A stretch of 64,000 bases of DNA from Arcobacter sp. CECT 8983 (GCF_004118855.1 NZ_PDKF01000024.1:62001-126000), one strand, 5' to 3'; positions 8,178-16,914 are shown, counted from the first letter of the stretch. Made by a program: numbers and translations. The notes: generated from the letters alone by a model not told the origin.

Positions 8178-9010
8178 TATAAAATTACCGTTTTGTTTTC
8201 ATGTACAAATACTCTATCTTCTAAAAGATATTGTAAAGCATTTGATAATACAATTTTTTCAACATTTCGCCCTGCTCTTCTCATATCTTGCCAAGAATAA
8301 GTATGATCAACATTTACAACATCTTGGAAAATAATTGGACCTTCATCTAAATCATCAGTTACATAATGTGCAGTTGCACCAATGATTTTAACACCTCTAT
8401 GATGGGCTTGTTTATATGGATTTGCTCCAATAAATGCAGGTAAGAAAGAGTGATGAATATTTAGTACTTGTTGAGGAAAAGTATTAACAAATTTTGGTGT
8501 TAATATTCTCATATATTTTGCAAGCACAATTAGTTCAGGTTCATACTCTTTAATTTGTTCAATTACTAAATCCTCATGGGCTTCTCTATCCATATCTTCA
8601 GCACTAATACAATGAAATGGAATATCGAATTTTTCTACTAAATCTTTTAAATATTCATGGTTAGCTATTACAGCTTTGATATTTACATCAAGTTCACCAT
8701 CAATATATCTAATAAGTAAATCCCCTAAAACGTGAGACTCTTTAGTAGCTAGAATTACAATATCTTTTTTTGATTTTTTATTTAATCTAATTGTTGAATT
8801 TGCAGGTAAAGCCTCATTTAACTCTTTTAAAAGTAAATCTCTATTTACTTCTCCTGAAATAACGGTTCTCATAAAAAATTTGTTAGTATCTTTATCAACA
8901 TATTCTGCATTTGTTTCTATGTTTAAGTTATTTGCAAAAAGGATTTTAGAGACATTGTAAACAAGTCCCTTAGAGTCATGAGTATTAATTAAAAGTATAT
9001 AATCTTTCAT
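8177..9010 (-). CDS. purU: Formyltetrahydrofolate deformylase
   Basis: An N-terminal ACT domain (about 1-80) and a C-terminal formyltransferase fold with LNIHHSFLPAF and GATAHYVTDDLDEGPII carry the Asn/His/Asp catalytic set of PurU and PurN enzymes. PurU hydrolyses 10-formyl-THF to formate and THF, balancing one-carbon pools. I place the start at the ATG at 9008-9010 (MKDYILLINTHDSKG): it has AGGA at 9016-9019, while the longer in-frame start at 9034 is a TTG with no such site and adds eight residues unlike the family's start. A strong hairpin lies just upstream (9027-9060). Confidence 0.93.
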   Translation of the reverse strand: MKDYILLINTHDSKGLVYNVSKILFANNLNIETNAEYVDKDTNKFFMRTVISGEVNRDLLLKELNEALPANSTIRLNKKSKKDIVILATKESHVLGDLLIRYIDGELDVNIKAVIANHEYLKDLVEKFDIPFHCISAEDMDREAHEDLVIEQIKEYEPELIVLAKYMRILTPKFVNTFPQQVLNIHHSFLPAFIGANPYKQAHHRGVKIIGATAHYVTDDLDEGPIIFQDVVNVDHTYSWQDMRRAGRNVEKIVLSNALQYLLEDRVFVHENKTVIL

Positions 9011-9026
9011 TTTGTTCCTAGTATTA

Positions 9027-9060
9027 GGTTTCAATAGAAGTTTTAACTTCTAGAGAAACC
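9027..9060 (-). terminator. Two-tier hairpin between malic enzyme gene and purU
   Basis: GGTTTC pairs with GAAACC and, inside, TAGAAGTT pairs with AACTTCTA around a 2-base loop; AA/GA form an internal loop. It is strong but has no U-run on the minus-strand transcript, so it could be an mRNA-end or processing structure rather than a classical terminator. It sits 17 bp before the purU ATG. Confidence 0.45.
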
Positions 9061-9107
9061 ATTAATTCCAATTTATTTTAAGAATGGAATAATACCAAAA
9101 TAAAGTT

Positions 9108-10364
9108 TTAAATCATTTTAGATAAGTTAGCTTTATATGTTTCTAAATCAAATTCTTTAACTCTTGCAACACCAGTTTCTACAGCTGCATTTGCAACTGC
9201 ACTTGAAACTTCTACAAAAAGTCTTTTGTCAAATGGTACAGGAATAATATACTCTCTACCATAAGTTAAGTCTCCGAAATCTTTTTTAAGTTCATCAGTC
9301 AATGGCTCTTTTGCTAAATCTGCAATAGCTTTTGCAGCAGCCATTTTCATAGTCATATTTATTTTTCTTGTTTGTACATCAAGTGCACCTCTAAAAATAA
9401 ATGGGAAACCAAGTACATTATTTACTTGATTAGGGAAATCACTTCTACCAGTTCCAACTATTGCTTTTGGTTTAACTTCTTTAACTTCTTCAGGGAAAAG
9501 TTCAGGAGTAGGATTTGCTAATGTAAATACAATTGGTTCTTCACTCATTAAGGCAATATGCTCTTTTGTAAATGTTCCAGGTCTTGATAAACCTAAAACC
9601 ATATCTGCATCAGTGAAAGCCTCTTCTACAGACATAGGCTCATCTTGCATGAAGGCTTTTTTGTATTTATTTAAATCTTTTCTTCCTTTATGTATAACAC
9701 CTTTAGAGTCACACATAATTAAGTTTTTTACACCTAGTTCTTTATACATAGTAGAACAAGCAATTGCAGATGCACCAGCACCAACTACAACTACTTTCAT
9801 ATCTTCTACTTTTTTATTCATCATATCACTTGCATTCATCAATGCAGCACTTGTAATAATTGCCGTTCCATGCTGATCATCATGCATAACAGGAATATTT
9901 AATTCCTCAATTAATCTATCTTCAATTTCAAAACATTCTGGTGCTTTAATATCTTCTAAATTAATTCCACCAAATGTAGGAGAAATTGCTTTTACAGCTT
10001 CACAAAACTTATCGATGTCAGTTGCATCTAATTCAATATCAAAAGAATCAACTGCTGCAAACTTTTTAAATAATACAGCTTTACCTTCCATTACTGGTTT
10101 TGAAGCTAGTGCACCAATGTCACCTAGTCCTAGTACAGCTGTACCATTTGAAATCACTGCTACAAGATTTCTTTTTGCAGTATATTCATATGCTAATTCA
10201 GGGTCTTTTTTTATTTCTTCACAAGGATATGCTACACCTGGAGAATAAGCTAAAGATAAATCCCTTTGTGTTGATAGTTCTGTTGTTGTAGAGATTGCCA
10301 CTTTTCCCGGGTTTGGCACTCTATGATAATCTAATGCTTCTGTCTTAGTTACTTTTACACTCAT
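9108..10364 (-). CDS. Malic enzyme, NAD(P)-dependent (short form)
   Basis: 418 aa, matching short bacterial malic enzymes (malate to pyruvate plus CO2) and lacking the phosphotransacetylase tail of E. coli MaeB. The malic N-terminal domain has SLAYSPGVAYPCEEI and NGTAVLGLGDIG...KPVMEGKA, with the catalytic Lys region FKKFA. The Rossmann part has VVVVGAGASAIA, and FTLANPTPELFPEE and VGTGRSDFPNQVNNVLGFPFIFRGA are the typical C-terminal blocks. It links the TCA cycle to pyruvate and therefore to the pyruvate dehydrogenase encoded at 48878-55121. Upstream lie four 11-bp repeats (10469-10512) and a TATAAT at 10429-10434. Confidence 0.93.
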   Translation of the reverse strand: MSVKVTKTEALDYHRVPNPGKVAISTTTELSTQRDLSLAYSPGVAYPCEEIKKDPELAYEYTAKRNLVAVISNGTAVLGLGDIGALASKPVMEGKAVLFKKFAAVDSFDIELDATDIDKFCEAVKAISPTFGGINLEDIKAPECFEIEDRLIEELNIPVMHDDQHGTAIITSAALMNASDMMNKKVEDMKVVVVGAGASAIACSTMYKELGVKNLIMCDSKGVIHKGRKDLNKYKKAFMQDEPMSVEEAFTDADMVLGLSRPGTFTKEHIALMSEEPIVFTLANPTPELFPEEVKEVKPKAIVGTGRSDFPNQVNNVLGFPFIFRGALDVQTRKINMTMKMAAAKAIADLAKEPLTDELKKDFGDLTYGREYIIPVPFDKRLFVEVSSAVANAAVETGVARVKEFDLETYKANLSKMI

Positions 10365-10428
10365 TTAATAACCTTTATATAATTTAAAGAGTGATTGTAA
10401 CCAAACGAAACTTAATTTTTTTCAAATT

Positions 10429-10434
10429 ATTATA
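10429..10434 (-). promoter_or_regulatory. Candidate -10 box for malic enzyme gene
   Basis: A perfect TATAAT on the minus strand, 65 bp before the malic enzyme ATG. There is no good -35 box, which would fit an activated promoter using the repeats 35 bp further upstream. Confidence 0.45.
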
Positions 10435-10468
10435 ATTTTTGCTTATTAACATTAATTTATTTTTAAGA

Positions 10469-10512
10469 TACATGATTTTTACATGATATTTACATAATTC
10501 TTACATAATTAC
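10469..10512. promoter_or_regulatory. Four 11-bp direct repeats upstream of the malic enzyme gene
   Basis: Plus-strand units TACATGATTTT, TACATGATATT, TACATAATTCT and TACATAATTAC follow each other without gaps, directly after the pgeF stop codon. The period of one helical turn and the conserved TACATRAT half suggest a regulator binding array of the OmpR/PhoB type, with a different recognition sequence from the array at 4119-4162. Confidence 0.5.
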
Positions 10513-11184
10513 CTATTTTATGGTAACTATACCAGCAAAGCGACCACACTTTTTATACACTCTATATGAAAAATATGGTTTATTTGAACACTTAGTACAT
10601 ATATTAGAGGAACTTATATTTACAATTCCTATATCATTTAGTAACATAGTATTTATACCTTGTAAGTCAATATTGTTACCTTTTATAAACTCTTCACCAA
10701 AAGTAGTTTTAACTATCTTCTTTAACTCTTCATTTACTTCATAACAACATTTTCCAATTGATGGTCCCATAACAACTTCTATATCAGAAGGCTTACATGA
10801 AAATATATTTATCATCTTATTTGCAGTTATTGAAACAATTTTTTGAAAAGTAGAATTTCTTCCTGCATGAACTGCTGCAATTACACCTTTGTTTTTATCC
10901 ATAAAAATAATTGGAATACAATCTGCAACCATAACCATTAAAGTTAAGTTTTTATTATTTGTAATTATTCCATCACAATCATCTTTTAATCTAGGAGAAT
11001 TTTCATCTACTATTTGAACACTGTTTCCATGAACTTGATTCATATAGAAAAGGTTTTTTAAAACAAAATTATATTTCTTTGCTAGCTTTTCTCTATTTTT
11101 ATCTACATTTTCTTTTTTATCTTCAACATGATATGCAACATTTCCATCACTTTTATCTGTAAAGAAATAATCAATTTTTTTCAT
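10513..11184 (-). CDS. pgeF: Peptidoglycan editing factor / purine nucleoside phosphorylase, YfiH family
   Basis: Multicopper-polyphenol-oxidase-like (DUF152/LACC1) protein of 223 aa. The conserved metal and active-site residues are visible in NQVHGNSV, VMVADCIPIIF and AVHAGRNS. E. coli YfiH removes wrongly inserted L-Ser from lipid II/UDP-MurNAc precursors; other members phosphorylyse or deaminate purine nucleosides. It has a monocistronic look, with its own promoter space (11185-11289) shared with the divergent aroE. Family is secure; which reaction dominates here is open. Confidence 0.88.
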   Translation of the reverse strand: MKKIDYFFTDKSDGNVAYHVEDKKENVDKNREKLAKKYNFVLKNLFYMNQVHGNSVQIVDENSPRLKDDCDGIITNNKNLTLMVMVADCIPIIFMDKNKGVIAAVHAGRNSTFQKIVSITANKMINIFSCKPSDIEVVMGPSIGKCCYEVNEELKKIVKTTFGEEFIKGNNIDLQGINTMLLNDIGIVNISSSNICTKCSNKPYFSYRVYKKCGRFAGIVTIK

Positions 11185-11289
11185 AGTTTTTCCTACTATT
11201 TATTCTTAAACTTATTTTACTATTTGAAGATTAAATTTTAATCTATTCTAATAAGGTTTTAGCTAAAATCCCCATAACAAAGGATATTT

Positions 11290-12093
11290 ATGAGTGATAA
11301 CAAAAAAACATTTGCAATATTTGGAAATCCTGTTGAACATTCAAAATCACCACAAATGCAAAATGCAGGATTAAAAAAATTAAATTATAATGGTATTTAT
11401 AAAAAACATCATCTTGAAGATGGAAATAATATAAAACAAGTATTTTTAGATGAAAATTATCAAGGAGCTAATATAACTGTTCCCCACAAAGAGTTTGCTT
11501 TTAAAAATGCTGATGAAGTTAGAGGAATCGCAAAAAAAATTCATGCAGTAAATACATATATAAATGAAAATGGAAAAGTTATAGCATACAACACAGATGC
11601 ACCAGGTTTTTTAAAAGCAATTGAGTCTTTTGGGGAAGTTAAAAATGTACTACTTTTAGGAGCTGGTGGAACTGCAAAGGCTATTGCTCTAGCCTTACAA
11701 GAAAAAGATATTGAGGTAACAGTTTTAAATAGAAGTGAAGAAAAACTAAAGTTTTTTAAAAATGAAAATATCACTTCATACTCTTGGAAAAACTTTAAAC
11801 CTAAAAAATACGACCTTGTAGTTAACTCTACAAGTGCAGGATTGAAAGATGAATATCTTCCTTGTGATAAAGAGATTTTAGAACCAATTTTAAAAGAAGC
11901 TTTATACGCTTTTGATTGTGTATATGGAAAGATAACACCATTTTTAGCCTTGGCACGTGAAAATAATTGTGAAATAAAAGATGGGGAAGATATGCTACTT
12001 TATCAAGGTGTTTTAGCCTTTGAATATTTTACAAATACAAAAGCTGATGAAAAAATTATAGAAACTATGAGAAAAGGTTTAAAAGGACAATAA
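11290..12093 (+). CDS. aroE: Shikimate dehydrogenase (NADP+)
   Basis: 267 aa, standard AroE length. The substrate site has NPVEHSKSPQMQN, the catalytic Lys is in NITVPHKEFAF, the Asp in NTDAPGFLKA, and the NADP-binding motif is LLGAGGTAKAIALAL followed by VLNRSEEK. It reduces 3-dehydroshikimate to shikimate in aromatic amino acid biosynthesis. AAAGGA stands 5 nt before the ATG. The stop overlaps the following PhzF-like gene by one base, so the two form an operon. Confidence 0.95.
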   Translation: MSDNKKTFAIFGNPVEHSKSPQMQNAGLKKLNYNGIYKKHHLEDGNNIKQVFLDENYQGANITVPHKEFAFKNADEVRGIAKKIHAVNTYINENGKVIAYNTDAPGFLKAIESFGEVKNVLLLGAGGTAKAIALALQEKDIEVTVLNRSEEKLKFFKNENITSYSWKNFKPKKYDLVVNSTSAGLKDEYLPCDKEILEPILKEALYAFDCVYGKITPFLALARENNCEIKDGEDMLLYQGVLAFEYFTNTKADEKIIETMRKGLKGQ

Positions 12094-12881
12094 TGAATCT
12101 AAAAATATATCAAGTAGATGCTTTTACTAATAAAACATTTAAAGGAAATTCTGCTGCTGTAATTATTCTTGAAGAGTGGTTAGAAGAAGAACTTATGCAA
12201 GAAATTGCAATTGAAAACAACTTATCAGAAACTGCTTTTGCTAAAAGATGTGAAGACTCAAGCTATGAAATAAGATGGTTTTCTCCTATAACAGAAATTG
12301 ACTTTTGTGGACATGCAACTTTAGCAACTGCATTTATTTTATTTAATAAGTATGATTTTAAAAAAGTTACTTTTAAAGCTGCTGCAGTAGGAAATATGGA
12401 TGTAACACAATTAGATGATGGTTATATAAAAATGGTATTTCCAAATAGAAAACCTATTCTTGTTTCAGATATTCCTAATGAATTAATAAATGGTTTATCA
12501 ATTAAACCAAAAGAGGTTTTTGTTAACCAACAAGCTTATTTTGCTGTTTATGAAAAAGAAGATGACATTTACAATATAGAAGTTAATTTAGAAGAAATAA
12601 AAAAACTAGCACCACTAGACGTAACAATAACTGCAAAAGCAGAAAAATATGATTTTATTACAAGATATTTTTGGCCAGCTAATGGTGGGATTGAAGATCC
12701 AGTAACAGGTTCTATGCATACAGGAGCTGCGCCTTTATGGGCTGAAAAACTAAATAAAAATGAATTAATTGCTTATCAAGCTTCAAAAAGAGGTGGTGAC
12801 TTAAAGTGTATAGTTGATGATAAAAATGTAACTATCTTAGGTGAAGCAGTTTTATATCTTGAGGGAAATATAACTATTTAA
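12093..12881 (+). CDS. PhzF-family isomerase/epimerase-like protein
   Basis: 262 aa PhzF fold (diaminopimelate-epimerase-like). The opening IYQVDAFTNKTFKGNSAAVI, the general-acid region NNLSETAF, FCGHATLATAF and the C-terminal GGIEDPVTGSMHTG are family signatures. PhzF in pseudomonads isomerises a phenazine intermediate, but most members lie outside phenazine clusters and have no known substrate, as here. It is cotranscribed with aroE (1-bp overlap) and followed by a bidirectional terminator. Confidence 0.88.
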   Translation: MNLKIYQVDAFTNKTFKGNSAAVIILEEWLEEELMQEIAIENNLSETAFAKRCEDSSYEIRWFSPITEIDFCGHATLATAFILFNKYDFKKVTFKAAAVGNMDVTQLDDGYIKMVFPNRKPILVSDIPNELINGLSIKPKEVFVNQQAYFAVYEKEDDIYNIEVNLEEIKKLAPLDVTITAKAEKYDFITRYFWPANGGIEDPVTGSMHTGAAPLWAEKLNKNELIAYQASKRGGDLKCIVDDKNVTILGEAVLYLEGNITI

Positions 12882-12904
12882 AGATAGAGTTAAACTCTAT
12901 CTTT
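12880..12904. terminator. Bidirectional terminator hairpin
   Basis: A perfect 11-bp stem (AAAGATAGAGT / ACTCTATCTTT) with a 3-base loop begins in the stop codon of the PhzF-like gene and lies before the end of the convergent universal stress gene. A-rich and T-rich flanks suit both directions. Confidence 0.75.
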
Positions 12905-12908
12905 ACTA

Positions 12909-13766
12909 TTAAGGTACATAAATTAATAAATCACTTTTTAGGTTTTCCATCAAAAATGAAGTTGTAGAACCAAATATAAATGAGTTTGAGTTATTAACTC
13001 CCCTTGAACCTAAAATTACTAAATCGTTTTTATTTTTTTCAACGTAGTTCATTAAACCACTATTTACGCCAATATTACTTTCAACTAATTCAGTATCTTT
13101 CAAATCATATTTATCAATAAAATCACCAAACCTAGCATTTTCTTTCTCTTTTATACCTTGTTGAATTTTTTGCTTGTTTTTATCTTCATTGTAATATTTA
13201 ATTGCTATTTCACTTATCTGTGTATACATATATGTAGTTTTAATACGTTCTTGATTTAGTAACTTTTTTGCAAAAGTTAAACTCTTATAAGATGTTTCTG
13301 ATAAATCTGTAAATGCAACCATATTTTTATAGTCACCTTCACAAGGATTTTTTACAATAATCATTGGGATTCTACCATTTTGAGCTATTTTATGAGCCGT
13401 TGAACCTAAAATAGCAATTTCATCTTGATCTTTTTCATTTGCACCAATAATGATCAAATATGCATCTAAATCTTTTGCAGCTTTAACAACAAGTTCTGAA
13501 GCACTACCTTTATCCACTAAAATCTCATATTCTACTTCTTTTGTATCTACATGACTTAGTTGAGTATCAATAGTTGTCATAGCATGACTTTTAAGTTCAT
13601 CAAAATTTGATGTAGAGAATAATTCACTAAACCAATTATTATCAATAGCATGCACTATAGTAACCTTAGAATTATTTTTCTTTGCTAAGGTAAAAGCTTT
13701 TTGAAGTACATAGGTACTATGCTTAGAAATATCTAAGCCAACAACAATATTTTTAAAACCTTTCAT
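12909..13766 (-). CDS. Universal stress protein with two UspA domains
   Basis: 285 aa tandem Usp protein. Domain 1 (about 1-145) starts FKNIVVGLDISKHS and carries the ATP-binding glycine motif in IIGANEKDQDEIAILGSTAHKI. Domain 2 (about 148-285) ends with VILGSRGVNNSNSFIFGSTT. Such proteins bind ATP and help cells survive starvation or stress; the exact biochemical role is not known. The gene is monocistronic, with a good AAGGAG site upstream, and is separated from the divergent lipoprotein gene by a 349-bp AT-rich gap. Confidence 0.9.
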   Translation of the reverse strand: MKGFKNIVVGLDISKHSTYVLQKAFTLAKKNNSKVTIVHAIDNNWFSELFSTSNFDELKSHAMTTIDTQLSHVDTKEVEYEILVDKGSASELVVKAAKDLDAYLIIIGANEKDQDEIAILGSTAHKIAQNGRIPMIIVKNPCEGDYKNMVAFTDLSETSYKSLTFAKKLLNQERIKTTYMYTQISEIAIKYYNEDKNKQKIQQGIKEKENARFGDFIDKYDLKDTELVESNIGVNSGLMNYVEKNKNDLVILGSRGVNNSNSFIFGSTTSFLMENLKSDLLIYVP

Positions 13767-14115
13767 AATAAACTCCTTTAATAAAATTAATGAATACTAC
13801 ATTTTTAAAAATTATTGATGTAATATTTACAAATCTTAAATAAGCATATTTCATATCTATTCTTTAAATTTTTTAAATAAAAATATTATTTATTTAACAA
13901 TAACATAAAGACTTAAATAAAAGCTAAATTGATATTAATTAGATTTATACTTTTATTCTTTGCTAACAAAAGTTACAATTTATTTTCTAATTATATTTTT
14001 ATATATTTCTAGTAGTTTTTTATAAGTAAAAGTTTAACTCATAAAATATATAGCATAATTTTAGTAACATAATCAAATTTTATTATTATAAACATATATA
14101 CAAAAGGACTTAAAC
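13767..14115. other. AT-rich divergent promoter region
   Basis: 349 bp without a gene between the universal stress gene (minus) and the UPF0323 lipoprotein gene (plus). It is extremely AT-rich with several TATAAT-like strings but no convincing inverted or tandem repeat. It ends in the ribosome binding site AAAGGAC at 14103-14109. Confidence 0.5.
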
Positions 14116-14763
14116 TTGGAAAAAAGAAAAAATCATATTAAAAAATTATCTAACTATGCACTTGTTGGTGGACTTGGAGCTTTTTTAGTTACAGGTCTTA
14201 CTGGTTGCTTTGATTCAGGTTCTAATAATAACCAACAACAAGGTCAAAATGGTGCTTTTACAAATGCTTCTCAAAAGCAAGGTGCTTTTGTAATTATTGA
14301 AGAATCAAAAGATGGAAGATATGCTATTGCCGATGAGTTTCCAGCTTCTAAAACAACTATAGTTTTAAGAAAACCAGATGGAACGGAAAGAATTCTTTCT
14401 CAAGAAGAAATTAATGCCTTAGTAAAACAAGAAGAAGCTAAAATTGATGCAGGAACATCAGCACTTACAAATCCAGAAATATCAAATGGTGGCATGGGAT
14501 TAGGAGGTGTACTTCTTTCTTCTATTGCAGGTGCTATGATTGGTTCTTGGTTAGGAAATAAACTATTTAATAATCAAAACTATCAAAATCAAAGAAAAGC
14601 ACAATACAAATCGCCACAAACATATAGTAGATCACAAAGTTCATTTAAAAATGCTACAAAATCTACATCAAGCTCTTCTAAAAAAAGTGGTTTTTTTGGA
14701 AGTAAATCTTCATCAAGTAGTTCAAAAAGTTTATTTGGTTCTACTAGATCATTTGGTGGATGA
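14116..14763 (+). CDS. UPF0323 family lipoprotein
   Basis: 215 aa. It starts at TTG (14116-14118) with AAAGGAC at ideal distance upstream. The N-terminus is positively charged, then hydrophobic, with lipobox LTGC (Cys at about 31), so it is a lipoprotein. After a Gln/Asn-rich linker comes a conserved globular part (GAFVIIEESKDGRYAIADEF), a glycine-rich hydrophobic segment (GGMGLGGVLLSSIAGAMIGSWLG) and a Ser/Lys-rich low-complexity tail. I recognise it as UPF0323, found in Campylobacter and Helicobacter next to a glutathionylspermidine-synthase-like gene, the same arrangement as here (ATGA overlap). Function unknown; it resembles the E. coli YgiB-YgiC pairing in organisation. Confidence 0.8.
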   Translation: MEKRKNHIKKLSNYALVGGLGAFLVTGLTGCFDSGSNNNQQQGQNGAFTNASQKQGAFVIIEESKDGRYAIADEFPASKTTIVLRKPDGTERILSQEEINALVKQEEAKIDAGTSALTNPEISNGGMGLGGVLLSSIAGAMIGSWLGNKLFNNQNYQNQRKAQYKSPQTYSRSQSSFKNATKSTSSSSKKSGFFGSKSSSSSSKSLFGSTRSFGG

Positions 14764-15944
14764 TAATGAAACTACAAAAATTACAACCTTTAACTAATGA
14801 GTACTTAGAATCAATTGGTTTTGTTTGGCATACAGATGAAGATAACACTTCATATATTGCAAATGAAGTAGTACAAATTACAGAAGATGAGGCAAATGCT
14901 TATTATGAAGCTACAAATGAACTTTATGATATGTTTTGCGAAGCTGGTGAATACGTAATTGAAAATGAACTATTTCATGAACTTAATATTCCTTTTAATC
15001 TTGTTGAAATGATTAAAGAGTCTTGGGAAAATGATGTGCACTGGTATTTATATTCAAGATTTGATTTAGCAGGTGGAATTGATGGAAAACCAATTAAACT
15101 TATTGAGTTTAATGCGGATACTCCAACTTCTCTTTTTGAAACTGCTATTATTCAATGGGCACAACTTAAAGCAAATAATCTTGATGAAGCTAGCCAATTT
15201 AATAATTTGTATGATGCATTAAAAGATAACTTCAAAAGAATAATTACTCTAGATAGTGATATTGAAAAGTTTGATGAATATTACTCTAAACTTGGATGGA
15301 AAATTTTATTCTCATCAATCTCTGGACTTCCAGAAGATGAACATACTACAAAACTATTACAACATTTAGCAAAGGAAGCTGGATTTAATACTGACTTTGA
15401 ATTTATAGATAAAGTTAACTTTAGTGATGATGGTATTTTTAAAGAAGATGTAAATTTTGAGTTTTGGTTTAAACTTATTCCTTGGGAAGATATAGCAATA
15501 GATGAAAGTGAGTTAGCTCTTCTTTTAACTGAAATAATTAAAGAGAAAAAAGCAATCATTTTTAATCCAGCATATACTTTAATGTTCCAATCAAAAGGTT
15601 TTATGAAAATACTATGGGATTTATATCCAGAACACCCACTACTTCTTGAAACATCTTTTGAGCCTTTAGAAAATAAAAAACAAGTTGAAAAAAGATGTTT
15701 TGGAAGAGAAGGAGCAAATACAAAAATCATAAATGAAGATGGTTCTATTGATGTTGAAACAACAGGAGATTATGAAGGGCATAAAGCTATCTATCAAGAG
15801 TTTGTAGAGCTTCCAAGAGATGAAGAAGGCAACTACTATCAAGCAGGAGTTTTTTATGCATACGAAGCTTCTGGTCTTGGATTTAGAAGAGGTGAAAAAA
15901 TCTTAAATAATATGTCTAAATTTGTAGGTCATATTATAAAATAA
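14760..15944 (+). CDS. Glutathionylspermidine-synthase-like ATP-grasp protein (YgiC-like)
   Basis: 394 aa protein of the GSP_synth family (C-terminal ATP-grasp ligase domain of glutathionylspermidine synthase), without the amidase half. Recognisable parts are SRFDLAGG, KLIEFNADTPTSLFE, the nucleotide-binding C-terminus IIFNPAYTLMFQSKGFMKIL, and KRCFGREGANTKI. By family it forms an amide bond between a peptide carboxylate and an amine using ATP; the real substrates of YgiC-type proteins are not established. It is coupled to the UPF0323 lipoprotein by an ATGA overlap and followed by a 10-bp perfect hairpin. Confidence 0.82.
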   Translation: MIMKLQKLQPLTNEYLESIGFVWHTDEDNTSYIANEVVQITEDEANAYYEATNELYDMFCEAGEYVIENELFHELNIPFNLVEMIKESWENDVHWYLYSRFDLAGGIDGKPIKLIEFNADTPTSLFETAIIQWAQLKANNLDEASQFNNLYDALKDNFKRIITLDSDIEKFDEYYSKLGWKILFSSISGLPEDEHTTKLLQHLAKEAGFNTDFEFIDKVNFSDDGIFKEDVNFEFWFKLIPWEDIAIDESELALLLTEIIKEKKAIIFNPAYTLMFQSKGFMKILWDLYPEHPLLLETSFEPLENKKQVEKRCFGREGANTKIINEDGSIDVETTGDYEGHKAIYQEFVELPRDEEGNYYQAGVFYAYEASGLGFRRGEKILNNMSKFVGHIIK

Positions 15945-15966
15945 CTAAGGATTCCCCCTTAGTTAT
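15941..15966. terminator. Hairpin at the end of the GSP-synthase-like gene
   Basis: Perfect 10-bp stem ATAACTAAGG / CCTTAGTTAT with loop ATTCCC, beginning in the stop codon. There is no U-run after it, so termination would be weak or the structure only protects the mRNA end. Confidence 0.55.
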
Positions 15967-16041
15967 GTAAATGTTACACTTCAATCTTTTTTAATCATTT
16001 TAAGACTAATATATATTTATACATTATTTTAAAGGTTTAAT

Positions 16042-16437
16042 ATGATAATTTCAAATACTACTCAAAATAACTATTTAGATGAAATAAAAAAAAAGAATAG
16101 AGAAAAAAGAATAGAAGTTAGAAAAGAACTTTTTGAAAAAACAATATCTAAAAATAAAGAAGAAAGAAAAAGTAATATAACAGATTCAAGTGTCTTTCTA
16201 GATATATCCCCTGATGCAAGACAAAAGGCTACTAAAACAGTAAATAGCCCTGCAAGTGAACTTCAAAAACTATATAAGAAGTTAGATGAGTATGAAAGTA
16301 AAGTAGATACATTTACTAAAGAGTTAAAGTTCACTGATAATAAGCATGAATCTAATAATTTAAATAAAACTATTGTAGAGTTTAATCAAAAAATATCTGA
16401 GATAAAAGAGAAAATTCAAAACCTTTCAAAGTCATAA
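16042..16437 (+). CDS. Small charged coiled-coil protein, unknown function
   Basis: 131 aa, not assigned to a family. It has an N-terminal Lys/Arg/Glu-rich helix (DEIKKKNREKRIEVRKELF), a linker SSVFLDISPDARQKA, then a C-terminal coiled coil (ELQKLYKKLDEYESKVDTF ... NQKISEIKEKIQNL). There is no signal peptide or membrane segment. AAAGG precedes the ATG. It stands alone between hairpin 15941-15966 and the TPR gene. The central LDISPDA-type sequence with flanking helices is reminiscent of small flagellar or secretion regulators, but I cannot support that. Confidence 0.55.
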   Translation: MIISNTTQNNYLDEIKKKNREKRIEVRKELFEKTISKNKEERKSNITDSSVFLDISPDARQKATKTVNSPASELQKLYKKLDEYESKVDTFTKELKFTDNKHESNNLNKTIVEFNQKISEIKEKIQNLSKS

Positions 16438-16506
16438 TATTTTTGATTACTAATATATTTAAATAAGAATAAAGTAATTAATCAATAAAATAATTTTAAA
16501 TAGTAT

Positions 16507-16914
16507 ATGAGCATGAAAATGAACAAAAAAGAAAAGATTTTAGAAAAGATTATTCACTTAAAAAAAGAGCTTAAAGAAGACCCAAATAATAGTAAACTCT
16601 ATGTTAAACTTGCAAAAACATATCTAAAATCAGAAGATTTTGAACTGCGTGAAGAAGCCTACAAATCATATAAAAAAGCCTTTAAACTTAGCAAAAGATC
16701 AGATATTGCTTTAAAGATTGCAAACTTATACTTAAGTGATGAAAATCGTGCTTATGCATACAAGTACTTCTTAAAAGCTATTAAACTATCCCCAGAAGAT
16801 CATGAGATTATTTTAAAAGCTAAAGAGTGTGCATTTGAATATTATCTTGAAGATTACGTAGAAGATAAAGAAGAGAAAGAGTTAAGAAAAAAACTTATTA
16901 AATATACTACGTAA
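16507..16914 (+). CDS. Small tetratricopeptide-repeat protein
   Basis: 135 aa soluble protein with about three TPR-like helix pairs: NSKLYVKLAKTYLKSEDF, EEAYKSYKKAFKLSKRSDIA and NRAYAYKYFLKAIKLSPED. TPRs usually bind other proteins; no enzymatic motif is present. It is followed 3 bp later by the convergent lpxK, with a 7-bp hairpin between them. No stronger assignment possible. Confidence 0.65.
   Translation: MSMKMNKKEKILEKIIHLKKELKEDPNNSKLYVKLAKTYLKSEDFELREEAYKSYKKAFKLSKRSDIALKIANLYLSDENRAYAYKYFLKAIKLSPEDHEIILKAKECAFEYYLEDYVEDKEEKELRKKLIKYTT

Noticed and set aside
9008-9034. TTG start of purU eight codons upstream
   Set aside because: It lacks a ribosome binding site, while the ATG at 9010 has AGGA at good distance and gives the usual PurU N-terminus.
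9613-10291. Open frames antisense to the malic enzyme gene
   Set aside because: They are shadows of a well-conserved gene, with no ribosome binding sites or recognisable proteins.
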